64,000 nt of DNA, taken from positions 1 through 64,000 of the forward strand of contig NZ_JACHWB010000006.1 of the NCBI RefSeq assembly GCF_014191055.1. Direction: 5' to 3'. A model generated the notes under the pieces. That model searched no databases. It was given only the letters and a program-made list of their open reading frames with translations, and was not told where the DNA came from. Below are positions 43,348 to 50,666 of the stretch, piece by piece. The DNA is from Microvirga lupini (GTDB taxonomy: Bacteria > Pseudomonadota > Alphaproteobacteria > Rhizobiales > Beijerinckiaceae). Each line of letters starts with the position of its first letter. The first letter of the stretch is position 1. The position numbers and the translations under genes were made by a program.

Positions 43348-43804
43348 AAGCAAAGCAAGGGATTGCTACGATGTGAGGTGAGGCTGGTCGGCATGCTGCA
43401 AAGCGGAGGGCCCAGAGGTCGGGGCCGTCGTGTTGGCGAGCTGCTCCGGGTGGAGCTTCGGCACTCAATGATGGCGCAAGGTGGCCGTAGAAGCTCTTAT
43501 TTTAAGCCAGTTTCAAAGAGCTTAGGAAAGCCCTCCTCTGCCAAGGCGGTTACAAAATGGCTTAAAAGACATCTGCAAACGATCGGTTGAGTGCCGCTCC
43601 CATCTTTGTACAGCCCTCTGGGCATGATTGACATGGCTGCGGCGCCCTCTCCTATTGCGCCTGCAGTTAGGTTGGTGGTCACCTACTGCTGCTCGGATCA
43701 GTCCCACAATTTTGATAAATCAGCGCATTTCGCAATGACAAGAAGACCTTTGAGGACGGGCGCAACGCAGGAGGGGCAGAACACTGAGGTCCTGCCCCAA
43801 GCCA
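43348..43804. other. 457-bp interval where repC would be expected
   Basis: Downstream of repB there is no repC frame. Only short ORFs without likeness are seen on either strand, and no ends of a known IS. The lack of any trace suggests repC was never here or was cleanly lost. Confidence 0.5.
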
Positions 43805-44866
43805 TCACTGCTTGTTCGCTTTGTAAGTTGCATAGAGTTCGTCCAGCTTTGAAAACACGAATGAACCGAACTCCGGGTCTATGCTTTTATCGATCTGCAG
43901 GGTGTACTTCGTCTCTGTATCATTGACTTTCGCGAGACGACGCCCATCCGGGTCTTTCCAGAAGCTGAACTCTGAGGGCAAATTTTGTGGAGCTACACGC
44001 TCCTTCTTTGACAGCTTCGCGAAGAGCGTCAGAAATCTCTCGTCGGATTCGAGTTTCAGAAAGTCTGGTTTTGTGATGATTTCACGGGCTCGGTCTACGC
44101 CATTAGCTTCGAGAATAAGTGCAAGGAAGTCCAACCACCTCGGCCTACCAATGCCTGGTGCACGTCCAATTGCATTGATGATATCTGCAGGGATCTTGGT
44201 TGCGATAGACACAAGTGACGATAGATCACCCTTCCTTACAGAAAGAGCTGCCATAATCGTTGCGCGTGTGAACTTGCGCTCCTCAAGGGTCGCCGCAAAA
44301 CGTGCCCGCTCAATGTAGGACAGATCCAGACGCTCGTTGTTCTCCTGCCCTTGGGCAATCACTAGATCTTCATCGCTCAGATCTTTGATGACGGCTCTGA
44401 CCTTGATACCCAAGGCTGCAGCGGCGGCAACGCGGCGATGACCAAATGCAATCTGATACCGCCCGATGATCTCTGGGTGAGGTCGTACAAGGATGGGGAC
44501 GATTTGCCCTTGGCTCTTAATCTGCTCCTTCAGACTAGCCAAGGCGTCATCTGATCTGTCCATTCGGTCAGATACAAACGACTCATCGATCTTGTCAGTT
44601 TCGATCTCGACAACGGTGTGGCCGGACTCGATCTGAGCTTTGAGAGCTGCAATCTCAGCCTCTGATTGCCCCTTCATGTTCTCAAGGGCAGCTCCCATTG
44701 CGCCTACAGGGGCGCGGCCTTCAGACATCATCGCAGCGAACCTTGAACGTTTCTCGTCAACGGTCGGCTGCGGTTGCTTTGGCATCTGGACAACCGCCTT
44801 GAGGCTTTCTCCCTCGTCGGTTTGTTCCAGGCTAGCTTTCAAAATCGCCTGCAAATCCCGTGCCAT
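43805..44866 (-). CDS. repB: RepB, ParB-type centromere-binding partition protein
   Basis: The 353-aa protein has the ParB/Spo0J N-terminal domain (MDRSDDALASLKEQIKSQGQ, VPILVRPHP, YQIAFGHRRVAAAAALGIKV) with the CTPase/Arg-patch motif as GHRRVAAA, then a helix-turn-helix region (YIERARFAATLEERKFTRAT onward) and the RepB C-terminal extension. It would load at the parS palindromes upstream of repA and, with RepA ATPase, segregate the replicon. Its ATG overlaps the repA stop (TAATG), so synthesis is coupled. No repC follows. Confidence 0.93.
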   Translation of the reverse strand: MARDLQAILKASLEQTDEGESLKAVVQMPKQPQPTVDEKRSRFAAMMSEGRAPVGAMGAALENMKGQSEAEIAALKAQIESGHTVVEIETDKIDESFVSDRMDRSDDALASLKEQIKSQGQIVPILVRPHPEIIGRYQIAFGHRRVAAAAALGIKVRAVIKDLSDEDLVIAQGQENNERLDLSYIERARFAATLEERKFTRATIMAALSVRKGDLSSLVSIATKIPADIINAIGRAPGIGRPRWLDFLALILEANGVDRAREIITKPDFLKLESDERFLTLFAKLSKKERVAPQNLPSEFSFWKDPDGRRLAKVNDTETKYTLQIDKSIDPEFGSFVFSKLDELYATYKANKQ

Positions 44867-46086
44867 TAGACCCTCCCCCAGGCCTGTTTAATAAGTGCTT
44901 CAATCTCGCTGTTCACATTGTTCATCGCATCGATCGCGCGGTCGAACGTGGATTTCGTGAATTGCTCCCGCGACACCTCATAGATGGTTTGCTTCGTCAG
45001 ACCGGCGTCCGAAATCGCGGTGCTCTTTAGCATAGCGTTCGTCAGAACGTGCTGTCCGAACATCGTACGCATGAAGTCGACCATTTGGCTCTGAGGCCCG
45101 TCGCCTGGTTCAAACCTCGTGATCAGGTAGCGAGTGAAATCGTACTTCATGCTGCTGCCATTTTCCCGAACGACGCGAAGCATTTCGGAGGCCATCGTCA
45201 GGAATTGGCACATTGACATGACATCGAGCATCTGGGGATGAACAGTAACGACCATCGACGTGGAGGCGCTGAGCGCCGCAAGCGTTAGGAACCCGAGTTG
45301 CGGTGGGCAATCGATTACGACAACGTCATACCTCTCCTCCACTGCTTTGAGGCTCATGCCTATGCGCTTGAAGAAGGGCGTTGACGGGTTCTGCCGGTCC
45401 AACAGCGCCTTAGGTGTCTCGTGCTCGAACTCCATAAGTTCAAGATTTGCCGGGATGATATCGAGGCCAGGGAAGTAGGTTTTCCGGATGATCTCCTCCG
45501 GATGTCGCTGTTCCCCATCGTAGCGTATAGATCCGTAGAGAGTCTGGTTCGGATCCAGGTCCAATTCTGGCTGGATTCCATGGAGTGCCGAGAGGCTTGC
45601 CTGAGGGTCGAGATCGACAGCCAAGACCCGATAACCTTGCAGGGCAAGGTATTGAGCGAGATGAGCAGAGGTGGTGGTCTTTCCGCTTCCACCCTTGAAA
45701 TTTACGCAGGAAATGACCTGCAGATGCTCGCTTCCGGTTCTGTGCTTCATGTAGCGCCGGTCGGATTTGCCCGTCTCATCAAGGTACTGCCGAAGTGCGT
45801 GGAGGTCTTCCAAGCTATACTGCCTCCTCCCATTCGGCAGCATCTCGGCCTGAGGCCCCTTCCCTTCCAAGGAGAGTTGACGCAGGTACGCATCGGCAAC
45901 ACCAAGAATCTTGGCAGCCTCGCCAGACGTGAACTTTCGAAGTGTTTTGCGCGCGAGCGGCGGATAGAGAGCAAGACGTTGGGATTGAAGCTGCTTGGAA
46001 AGATCCCTTGCATGAATGCCAATCAGTTCATCTACCCACTGGGACTCACTGACAAGTCCCTCAGTTTTCTGCTGCGCGAGAGCCAT
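44866..46086 (-). CDS. repA: RepA, ParA-type partition ATPase
   Basis: I start at the ATG at 46086 (GAGGA six bases upstream), giving 406 aa; an ATG at 46098 is the alternative. The N-terminal winged HTH (KFTSGEAAKILGVADAYLRQ, PNGRRQYSLEDLHALRQYL) represses its own promoter in this family. The ParA ATPase has the deviant Walker A (NFKGGSGKTTTSAHLAQYLA), Walker A' (VLAVDLDPQASLS) and Walker B (YDVVVIDCPPQLGFLTLAAL). It drives partition with RepB. It belongs to the repABC lineage of alphaproteobacterial plasmids. Confidence 0.94.
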   Translation of the reverse strand: MALAQQKTEGLVSESQWVDELIGIHARDLSKQLQSQRLALYPPLARKTLRKFTSGEAAKILGVADAYLRQLSLEGKGPQAEMLPNGRRQYSLEDLHALRQYLDETGKSDRRYMKHRTGSEHLQVISCVNFKGGSGKTTTSAHLAQYLALQGYRVLAVDLDPQASLSALHGIQPELDLDPNQTLYGSIRYDGEQRHPEEIIRKTYFPGLDIIPANLELMEFEHETPKALLDRQNPSTPFFKRIGMSLKAVEERYDVVVIDCPPQLGFLTLAALSASTSMVVTVHPQMLDVMSMCQFLTMASEMLRVVRENGSSMKYDFTRYLITRFEPGDGPQSQMVDFMRTMFGQHVLTNAMLKSTAISDAGLTKQTIYEVSREQFTKSTFDRAIDAMNNVNSEIEALIKQAWGRV

Positions 46087-46237
46087 GGCATTCCTCATAG
46101 ATACGGAAACGGGCCAAAAAATTAGCTGTTTCCGTAGATGGCCCTGAAATCCTTTCCGATTTGTTAACACTGCCAGTCTGGCTGAGAATTTTTTTATCGA
46201 GACGTCATTCTATGCAAGCGTTGGGGACGGATTGGCA

Positions 46238-46253
46238 GTTTGTAGCTGCAAAC
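46238..46253. promoter_or_regulatory. parS-like site 1
   Basis: GTTTGTAGCTGCAAAC fits the repABC parS form GTT-N10-AAC with central GC; one base off the perfect palindrome. It is the site nearest repA, about 150 bp upstream. Confidence 0.75.
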
Positions 46254-46410
46254 TAGGTCTTCCCAGCTTGTCACGAGAGTTGAAGTTTAGGCCCTCTGCA
46301 AGCCGCCTTTAGATCAGACGTGACTAGCGGACCAGATATGACAACTGCGACGCATATTGAAACGTTGTTTCTTAGAAGGAGACAAGGTGGGCGTGCAGCA
46401 ACTGGACTTG

Positions 46411-46426
46411 GTTTGCAGCTGCAAAC
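46411..46426. promoter_or_regulatory. parS-like site 2 (perfect palindrome)
   Basis: GTTTGCAGCTGCAAAC is a perfect 16-bp palindrome and fits the repABC parS consensus GTTNNNNGCNNNNAAC exactly. Confidence 0.85.
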
Positions 46427-46508
46427 TACCGAGTCTTCGACCTACCGATAATGATCTAGAAGCCACCCTGCCTGCTAAATCGATGCATTATCGATGGCCA
46501 CGTTGCCG

Positions 46509-46524
46509 GTTTGCACCTACAAAC
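46509..46524. promoter_or_regulatory. parS-like site 3 (degenerate)
   Basis: GTTTGCACCTACAAAC keeps both GTTTG and CAAAC arms but has CC in place of the central GC. It may bind RepB more weakly. Confidence 0.6.
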
Positions 46525-46618
46525 ATGGAAATGTCCGCGACCCAAACCGCTAGAACTCCTTGGAGGGCTGACCAACATTTGTGGCTCTGCTAGAAATTCT
46601 TCCGCGCCACTAGATCTC

Positions 46619-46634
46619 GTTTGCAGCTAGAGAC
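46619..46634. promoter_or_regulatory. parS-like site 4 (degenerate)
   Basis: GTTTGCAGCTAGAGAC has an intact left arm and centre but a right arm with two changes. A still weaker version, CTTACAGCTGAAAAG, lies near 46727. Confidence 0.45.
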
Positions 46635-46835
46635 TTCCTAGGCGTGCCGCCAAAATCCTACCCTGTGGATTCATCCGTAGTCTCATGGTGCGCAACTTCT
46701 AGACCTATGATTGGTCCACGGCGCAGCTTACAGCTGAAAAGCTTATCGAGGCTATGGAACGTAGGTCGTTCAGACACATCTGAAGCTTAGGGCCTATCGA
46801 GATCAAATCCCAATGTGCCCTCGCCTCTATGGCTG

Positions 46836-46851
46836 GTTTGCAGCTACAAAC
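46836..46851. promoter_or_regulatory. parS-like site 5
   Basis: GTTTGCAGCTACAAAC fits GTT-N4-GC-N4-AAC with one mismatch in the palindrome. It is the outermost of the array, about 750 bp from the repA start. Confidence 0.75.
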
Positions 46852-47549
46852 TTGGTTCCCTTGATTAACGTTAGCTGTCTGACGAATGAAGATCTCTTCT
46901 GGCAGATTTGCTTTGAGCATGCTCCTGCTCATCGTAGTATCTGGCTGCCTGTGGGATCGATTCGTGAATTGATTGGCGCAAGGTCCAGTGGCGAGATCCC
47001 ATCCGGTTTGAGTTCCAAAGCCTGGCCTCAGCACACGGGCGCTGAAATCCGCTAGATCCTCTGCGACCATCCGAAAACGCTTCTTCAGGATGAGATTGAC
47101 CAGTTGCTAGTTGAGAGGATTCGCCTCAACGGAGCCGACCTTTGGGACGTTGCGGAAGATTAACCCTGAAGTGAGCTCGGCGAACTACCTCCACCCATGA
47201 GGGGCCATAGCCGCCTGCCCTGGCGCCAAGACAAAGGCAACCCTGCCCTGCCGTGATCGTCTTTGTGCGACATGCGCCCTTGGATAATAATCGGACAATG
47301 TCTGAATTGATTAATCAAACGGCTATACGGGTTCGAGTAGATCAGGTTCTGCGCTGACTAATGCTCGACTATTTCAAGTACTTGTCTCAGGTTTAGGACC
47401 CTGTGTTTCCAGACGAGGCTCCCTATCCTGAAAAACCTATCGATGCCTTGAGTCCTTTCTTCGTTGATCGATTTCTTATTTGAACTGGACCATGTCGCAC
47501 ACAGACGCGACACTGGAGTATGCCTGACGACAAGATCCAATATCTGGTG

Positions 47550-47779
47550 CTTGACCGTTGCAACTTAGATGCCAACATGGCCCGGTTCTAGGTACTTTCC
47601 ATTGAAACGAGCCTTTTCGACGATGCGGCTTTATCCGCGAGTGGGGCCGCCGTATCGGCACTTCGGGACAACGCAAGATCGAACTGTACGAAGGCGCGGG
47701 CAGAGCGGTCGAAGCTCTTGAGACCTGACTGCGCCGCAAGCAGAGACGGGGCTACGTCACGCGGTACCGCTCCCCCTAA
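47550..47779 (+). pseudogene. WGR-domain protein, inactivated
   Basis: The remnant reads LDRCNLDANMARF, stop, VLSIETSLFDDAAL, one-base shift, then IREWGRRIGTSGQRKIELYE, GAGRAVEALET, stop, LRRKQRRGYVTR. REWGRRIG is the WGR signature. Two in-frame stops and one frameshift kill it. Intact relatives are small (about 85 aa) proteins common in Rhizobiales; WGR domains bind nucleic acid in PARPs and MolR. Confidence 0.72.
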
Positions 47780-47815
47780 ATGAACGTTCACACGGCACAA
47801 ACACAGCCCTTGAGC

Positions 47816-47861
47816 GTTGGAGTATTTGACAACACACCTGACTGTTGGCATAAACTCCAAC
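47816..47861 (+). promoter_or_regulatory. Promoter and operator of the TumE/TumA pair
   Basis: TTGACA (47826-47831) and CATAAA (47849-47854) are 17 bases apart. Perfect inverted arms GTTGGAGT (47816-47823) and ACTCCAAC (47854-47861) flank the promoter. The ATG of the toxin follows at once, so the transcript probably starts at or within a few bases of the ATG (leaderless). An antitoxin or complex bound to the arms would repress. Confidence 0.6.
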
Positions 47862-48146
47862 ATGAAGGCTGAACTCCTGCTCCGTCAGCGCCACCAGACT
47901 GCGGACAACGCTTTTGTCGAATTGCGCGTCTGGCGGGTCCCACACCCGGTGTGCGGGTCGGAGCACGAGTACAAGTACGCGCTGGCCTATGTCGTAAAGG
48001 GAATTTGCGTGCTTCGCTACGACAACGAGGCCGGGAAGGGCGATCACAAGCACGTCGGACCGATTGAGACTGGCTACCGCTTCACCACCCCAGCCCAGCT
48101 GCTCGCTGACTTCTGGCGCGACGTCGACCAATGGAGGCCCGAATGA
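47862..48146 (+). CDS. tumE: TumE-family toxin (DUF6516)
   Basis: The 94-aa protein starts MKAELLLRQRHQTADNAFVE and contains the family block LRVWRVPHPVCGSEHEYKYA, YDNEAGKGDHKHVGP and TTPAQLLADFWRDVD. TumE toxins act in type II-like modules with the HTH antitoxin TumA. No Shine-Dalgarno lies before the ATG, and the promoter -10 ends only seven bases away, so translation may be leaderless. It is co-translated with tumA by an ATGA overlap. Confidence 0.85.
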   Translation: MKAELLLRQRHQTADNAFVELRVWRVPHPVCGSEHEYKYALAYVVKGICVLRYDNEAGKGDHKHVGPIETGYRFTTPAQLLADFWRDVDQWRPE

Positions 48147-48484
48147 CCACAGTGACCCTTTCCGTCGCATCTCGTGAGGACGTAACCCAGCGCGCGCTTG
48201 CCGCCTTCGGGGGCGAGGCTCAGGGGGCGCATATCTCGTTCGCTTCCGTCGAACTCCTCTGGCAGACGCTGACGAAGAAGCGCTGGGAGATCCTCAAGGT
48301 CATGACAGGGCAGGGCCCTCTAAGAATCCGCGAGATCGCCCGCCGCGTCGATCGTGACGTGAAGGCCGTGCACGGGGACGTTCATGCGCTTCTCGAGGCC
48401 GGCGTCATCGACAGAACGGGCGAGGGACTGGTCGTGTTTCCCTACGACGCCGTTCACGTCGACTTTATGCTAAAGGCTGCTTGA
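48143..48484 (+). CDS. tumA: TumA-family antitoxin / HTH regulator
   Basis: The start at 48143 lies in the toxin's stop (ATGA), with GGAGG upstream. The 113-aa protein has a winged HTH (WEILKVMTGQGPLRIREIAR, VDRDVKAVHGDVHALLEAGV) and a beta wing (IDRTGEGLVVFPYDAVHVDF). It should neutralise TumE and repress the operon at the flanking inverted repeat. Toxin-first order is the norm for this family. Confidence 0.85.
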   Translation: MTTVTLSVASREDVTQRALAAFGGEAQGAHISFASVELLWQTLTKKRWEILKVMTGQGPLRIREIARRVDRDVKAVHGDVHALLEAGVIDRTGEGLVVFPYDAVHVDFMLKAA

Positions 48485-48748
48485 ACCGACTGAAGAACTG
48501 GCGACGCCGGCGCGATCGGGGCTCGCGGAGCCTCCTGGATCAGTCGGCGTTGGGGCCTCAAGATCGCGGCAGTCCAGCGGACGAACCCGGTAGAGACCGA
48601 CGATCCCGTTACGCTCATCATGTCCAAGGAAAAGTCCTCCGGAAGAGTGAGGGGATATGCCAATTCTTCTCGTCGCTCGCGCCGCCTTGATCATCTTTGC
48701 CTACGCGATGAGCTTCGTCCCTCCAGACTGGCTGAAGCGGGGAGGATG

Positions 48749-49669
48749 TCAGCTCTCGCCCTGAGCCTCTGGCGGGAGCGCAAGCCCGTGTTTCTTCGCC
48801 AAGTCGAGTTGCTTCTTCACTGAGGAGGCTGACCATGTGAGGCCGCCGCGCGGCGGCCGCTCGCGCATGCGCTCCAGTTGCGCTCCGATGTCCCGCAGCG
48901 AGAGGCTCGGGTCAGCTATGGCGATGCCGGCGATTAGCGTCATAAGGCGGTCCTGCGGGCTCTTGCGTGGGGCAGGGCGGAGGAGGGCAGGGTCCGCCAT
49001 ATGCTGTGACACGAGCCTGCCAACAGCGCGCCGCAGCCGGGCCACAGTCCACGATTGGCCACTGTTGCCGAGGACGCGAACAACATCCTCCCAGGGCTGC
49101 TGCGGGCGCATGCGGCGAACCGTCGGCATCCAACGATCCGCGCCGGCAATCAGATCGTCCAAGTAGACCTTCTCGCGGGCGAGGGCGACCTTCCGGATCG
49201 CCTCCGGCCGGCGCTCGCGCATGCCCGGATTGCCCGGCCGCTTCCCTCGTGCCTTCGCGGCCTTAATGCCGGCTCGTGTCCGCTCTGAGATGAGCGAGCG
49301 CTCGAGCTGCGCCACCGCACCGAGCACCTGTAGGGAAAATATACCTTGTGGGGTTGAGGTGTCGATGGGATCACGGAGGGATCGGAAATGGGCTTTCCTG
49401 GCCTCCAGCGTCTCAATCACCTCCAGAAGGTGGCTCACCGACCGGGCTAAGCGATCAAGGCGTACCACAATCAGGACCTCACCCGGCCTGATCTCACGGA
49501 TGAGCCGCGTCAGCACCGGCCGGGCACGGCTTGCGCCGGATCCGTGCTCCTGATGGATCACATCGCAGCCCGCTGCGCGCAGTTCGTCAAGCTGAGCATC
49601 GTGTGCCTGATCCTCAGTTGACACGCGGGCGTAGCCGATCAAGCGAGCTTTCGAGAGGGGAGGGGCCAT
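48749..49669 (-). CDS. Serine recombinase (resolvase/invertase family)
   Basis: The start at 49669 gives 306 aa. The catalytic domain is intact: RLIGYARVSTEDQAHDAQLD with the Ser nucleophile, EVLIVVRLDRLARSVSHLLE with the catalytic Arg residues, and the E-helix QLERSLISERTRAGIKAAKA. The C-terminal part (about 190-306) is longer than Tn3 resolvase and includes an unusual second HTH-like segment (SLSLRDIGAQLERM, SASSVKKQLDL). Such plasmid-borne enzymes resolve multimers or transposon cointegrates. No transposase gene is adjacent. Confidence 0.88.
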   Translation of the reverse strand: MAPPLSKARLIGYARVSTEDQAHDAQLDELRAAGCDVIHQEHGSGASRARPVLTRLIREIRPGEVLIVVRLDRLARSVSHLLEVIETLEARKAHFRSLRDPIDTSTPQGIFSLQVLGAVAQLERSLISERTRAGIKAAKARGKRPGNPGMRERRPEAIRKVALAREKVYLDDLIAGADRWMPTVRRMRPQQPWEDVVRVLGNSGQSWTVARLRRAVGRLVSQHMADPALLRPAPRKSPQDRLMTLIAGIAIADPSLSLRDIGAQLERMRERPPRGGLTWSASSVKKQLDLAKKHGLALPPEAQGES

Positions 49670-50036
49670 TAACCGGTTCCCGGAGCCATTTTCAGGCCCT
49701 TTGTACACTTTCGCTTATTGCGAGCAACTGATCGTTTGGAGACGTTTCTCAAGCCAATTTGTTAATTACTTGTGGAGGGGAGGGCTTCCTGAAAGCCGGC
49801 GAAAATGCATTGAACTCAATGGCTTTAGCGAGTTGGCTCACAATGAAAAGCGGGCATAGGTGCTCGCACTTAGATCGCCAATAAAACAGCCCGCACACCC
49901 ATCCAGCAAAACAGCGCGCCTCCACCTATCAGACCGTAGCTATTATCGTTTTATCTCTTATTGTTCAACTCTAGCTCTTCTGATTCAGTAGCTTAGCTTA
50001 CGCGCTAAAGCGTGGCATTGGCGTAAGCGGGGCAGA
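49670..50036. other. Interval upstream of the serine recombinase
   Basis: About 370 bp, richer in A and T than its neighbours. A TAGCTTAGCTTA motif near 49990 resembles the repeat arms upstream of the DUF1612 gene. No gene is seen. It may include the recombinase promoter and its recombination site, but I find no clear inverted crossover site. Confidence 0.4.
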
Positions 50037-50264
50037 TTAGGGGGCAAGGGCCCCCTGCAGACCGGGATTCGTGATCCAACCGATGGATGATCGTGCCCAC
50101 TCGTAGCTCCGGCTCTCCACCTGAGCCGATGGGAACCCTCCCGGGCCTGACGTTGCCCCATACCCGTAAGCGATCATCACAAACAGCACGGCGGCCAGGG
50201 TATTGCGCGACAATCTGGATCGGAGGACCATCGCCGTGCGGGTGGTGGGACTGTCCTCGTGCAT
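50037..50264 (-). CDS. Small membrane-anchored hypothetical protein (75 aa)
   Basis: The ATG at 50264 is preceded by AAGGAGA. The protein is MHEDSPTTRTAMVLRSRLSR followed by one hydrophobic segment (NTLAAVLFVMIAYGYGAT) and a polar tail ending in LQGALAP. It looks like a type II membrane protein or uncleaved signal anchor. No family is recognised. Confidence 0.5.
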   Translation of the reverse strand: MHEDSPTTRTAMVLRSRLSRNTLAAVLFVMIAYGYGATSGPGGFPSAQVESRSYEWARSSIGWITNPGLQGALAP

Positions 50265-50666
50265 GATGTGTCTCCTTGCCAGGCTGATCAGCGGATAACG
50301 CCTGAACGGCAGCAGGGCAGATTGTGGGCAGCGGGGACCTCAGGCTGCTCGGGCCACAAGAACGGCCAACGGCGGGATCTTCGGCTGCCCGGTGTTCAGT
50401 CCGAGCCGGTCCCCAAGGTAGGTGAAGAACGACACAACCATCGCTTTTTCCGTGGAGCGATCTAATTGTACTAAACGACTTCTAGGATCAGGAGGAGCGG
50501 ATGGGGTTTGGAGACCAACCTTCCGGTACCAAAAACCTGAAGGGCATCTCTTGAACCTCAGCGCGATTCACGGACCGATGCGGAGTTCGATCGCTCCGCC
50601 TTTGGATATGACACGCTGAGAACCACATTCGTTTCAACTGCCGGAAACCACCGAAGGAGGCGGCAG
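50265..50666. other. 402-bp leader region of the large two-gene unit
   Basis: No gene is supported here. The interval should contain the promoter of the 50667 gene; TTGTAC/TTCTAG-like stretches near 50466-50482 are AT-rich but no pair is convincing. GGAGG at 50655-50659 is the ribosome-binding site for the large gene. Confidence 0.4.

Larger units (their letters stand above)
46171..47549. other. Non-coding centromere region upstream of repA
   Basis: This 1.4-kb stretch contains no convincing gene but holds five or six 16-bp parS-like palindromes, listed separately, and probably the repA promoter close to 46100-46200. A short frame ending at 47162 (QDEIDQLLVERIRLNGADLW, DVAED) has protein-like composition and may be the last trace of a deleted gene. 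The rest is featureless to me. Confidence 0.5.
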
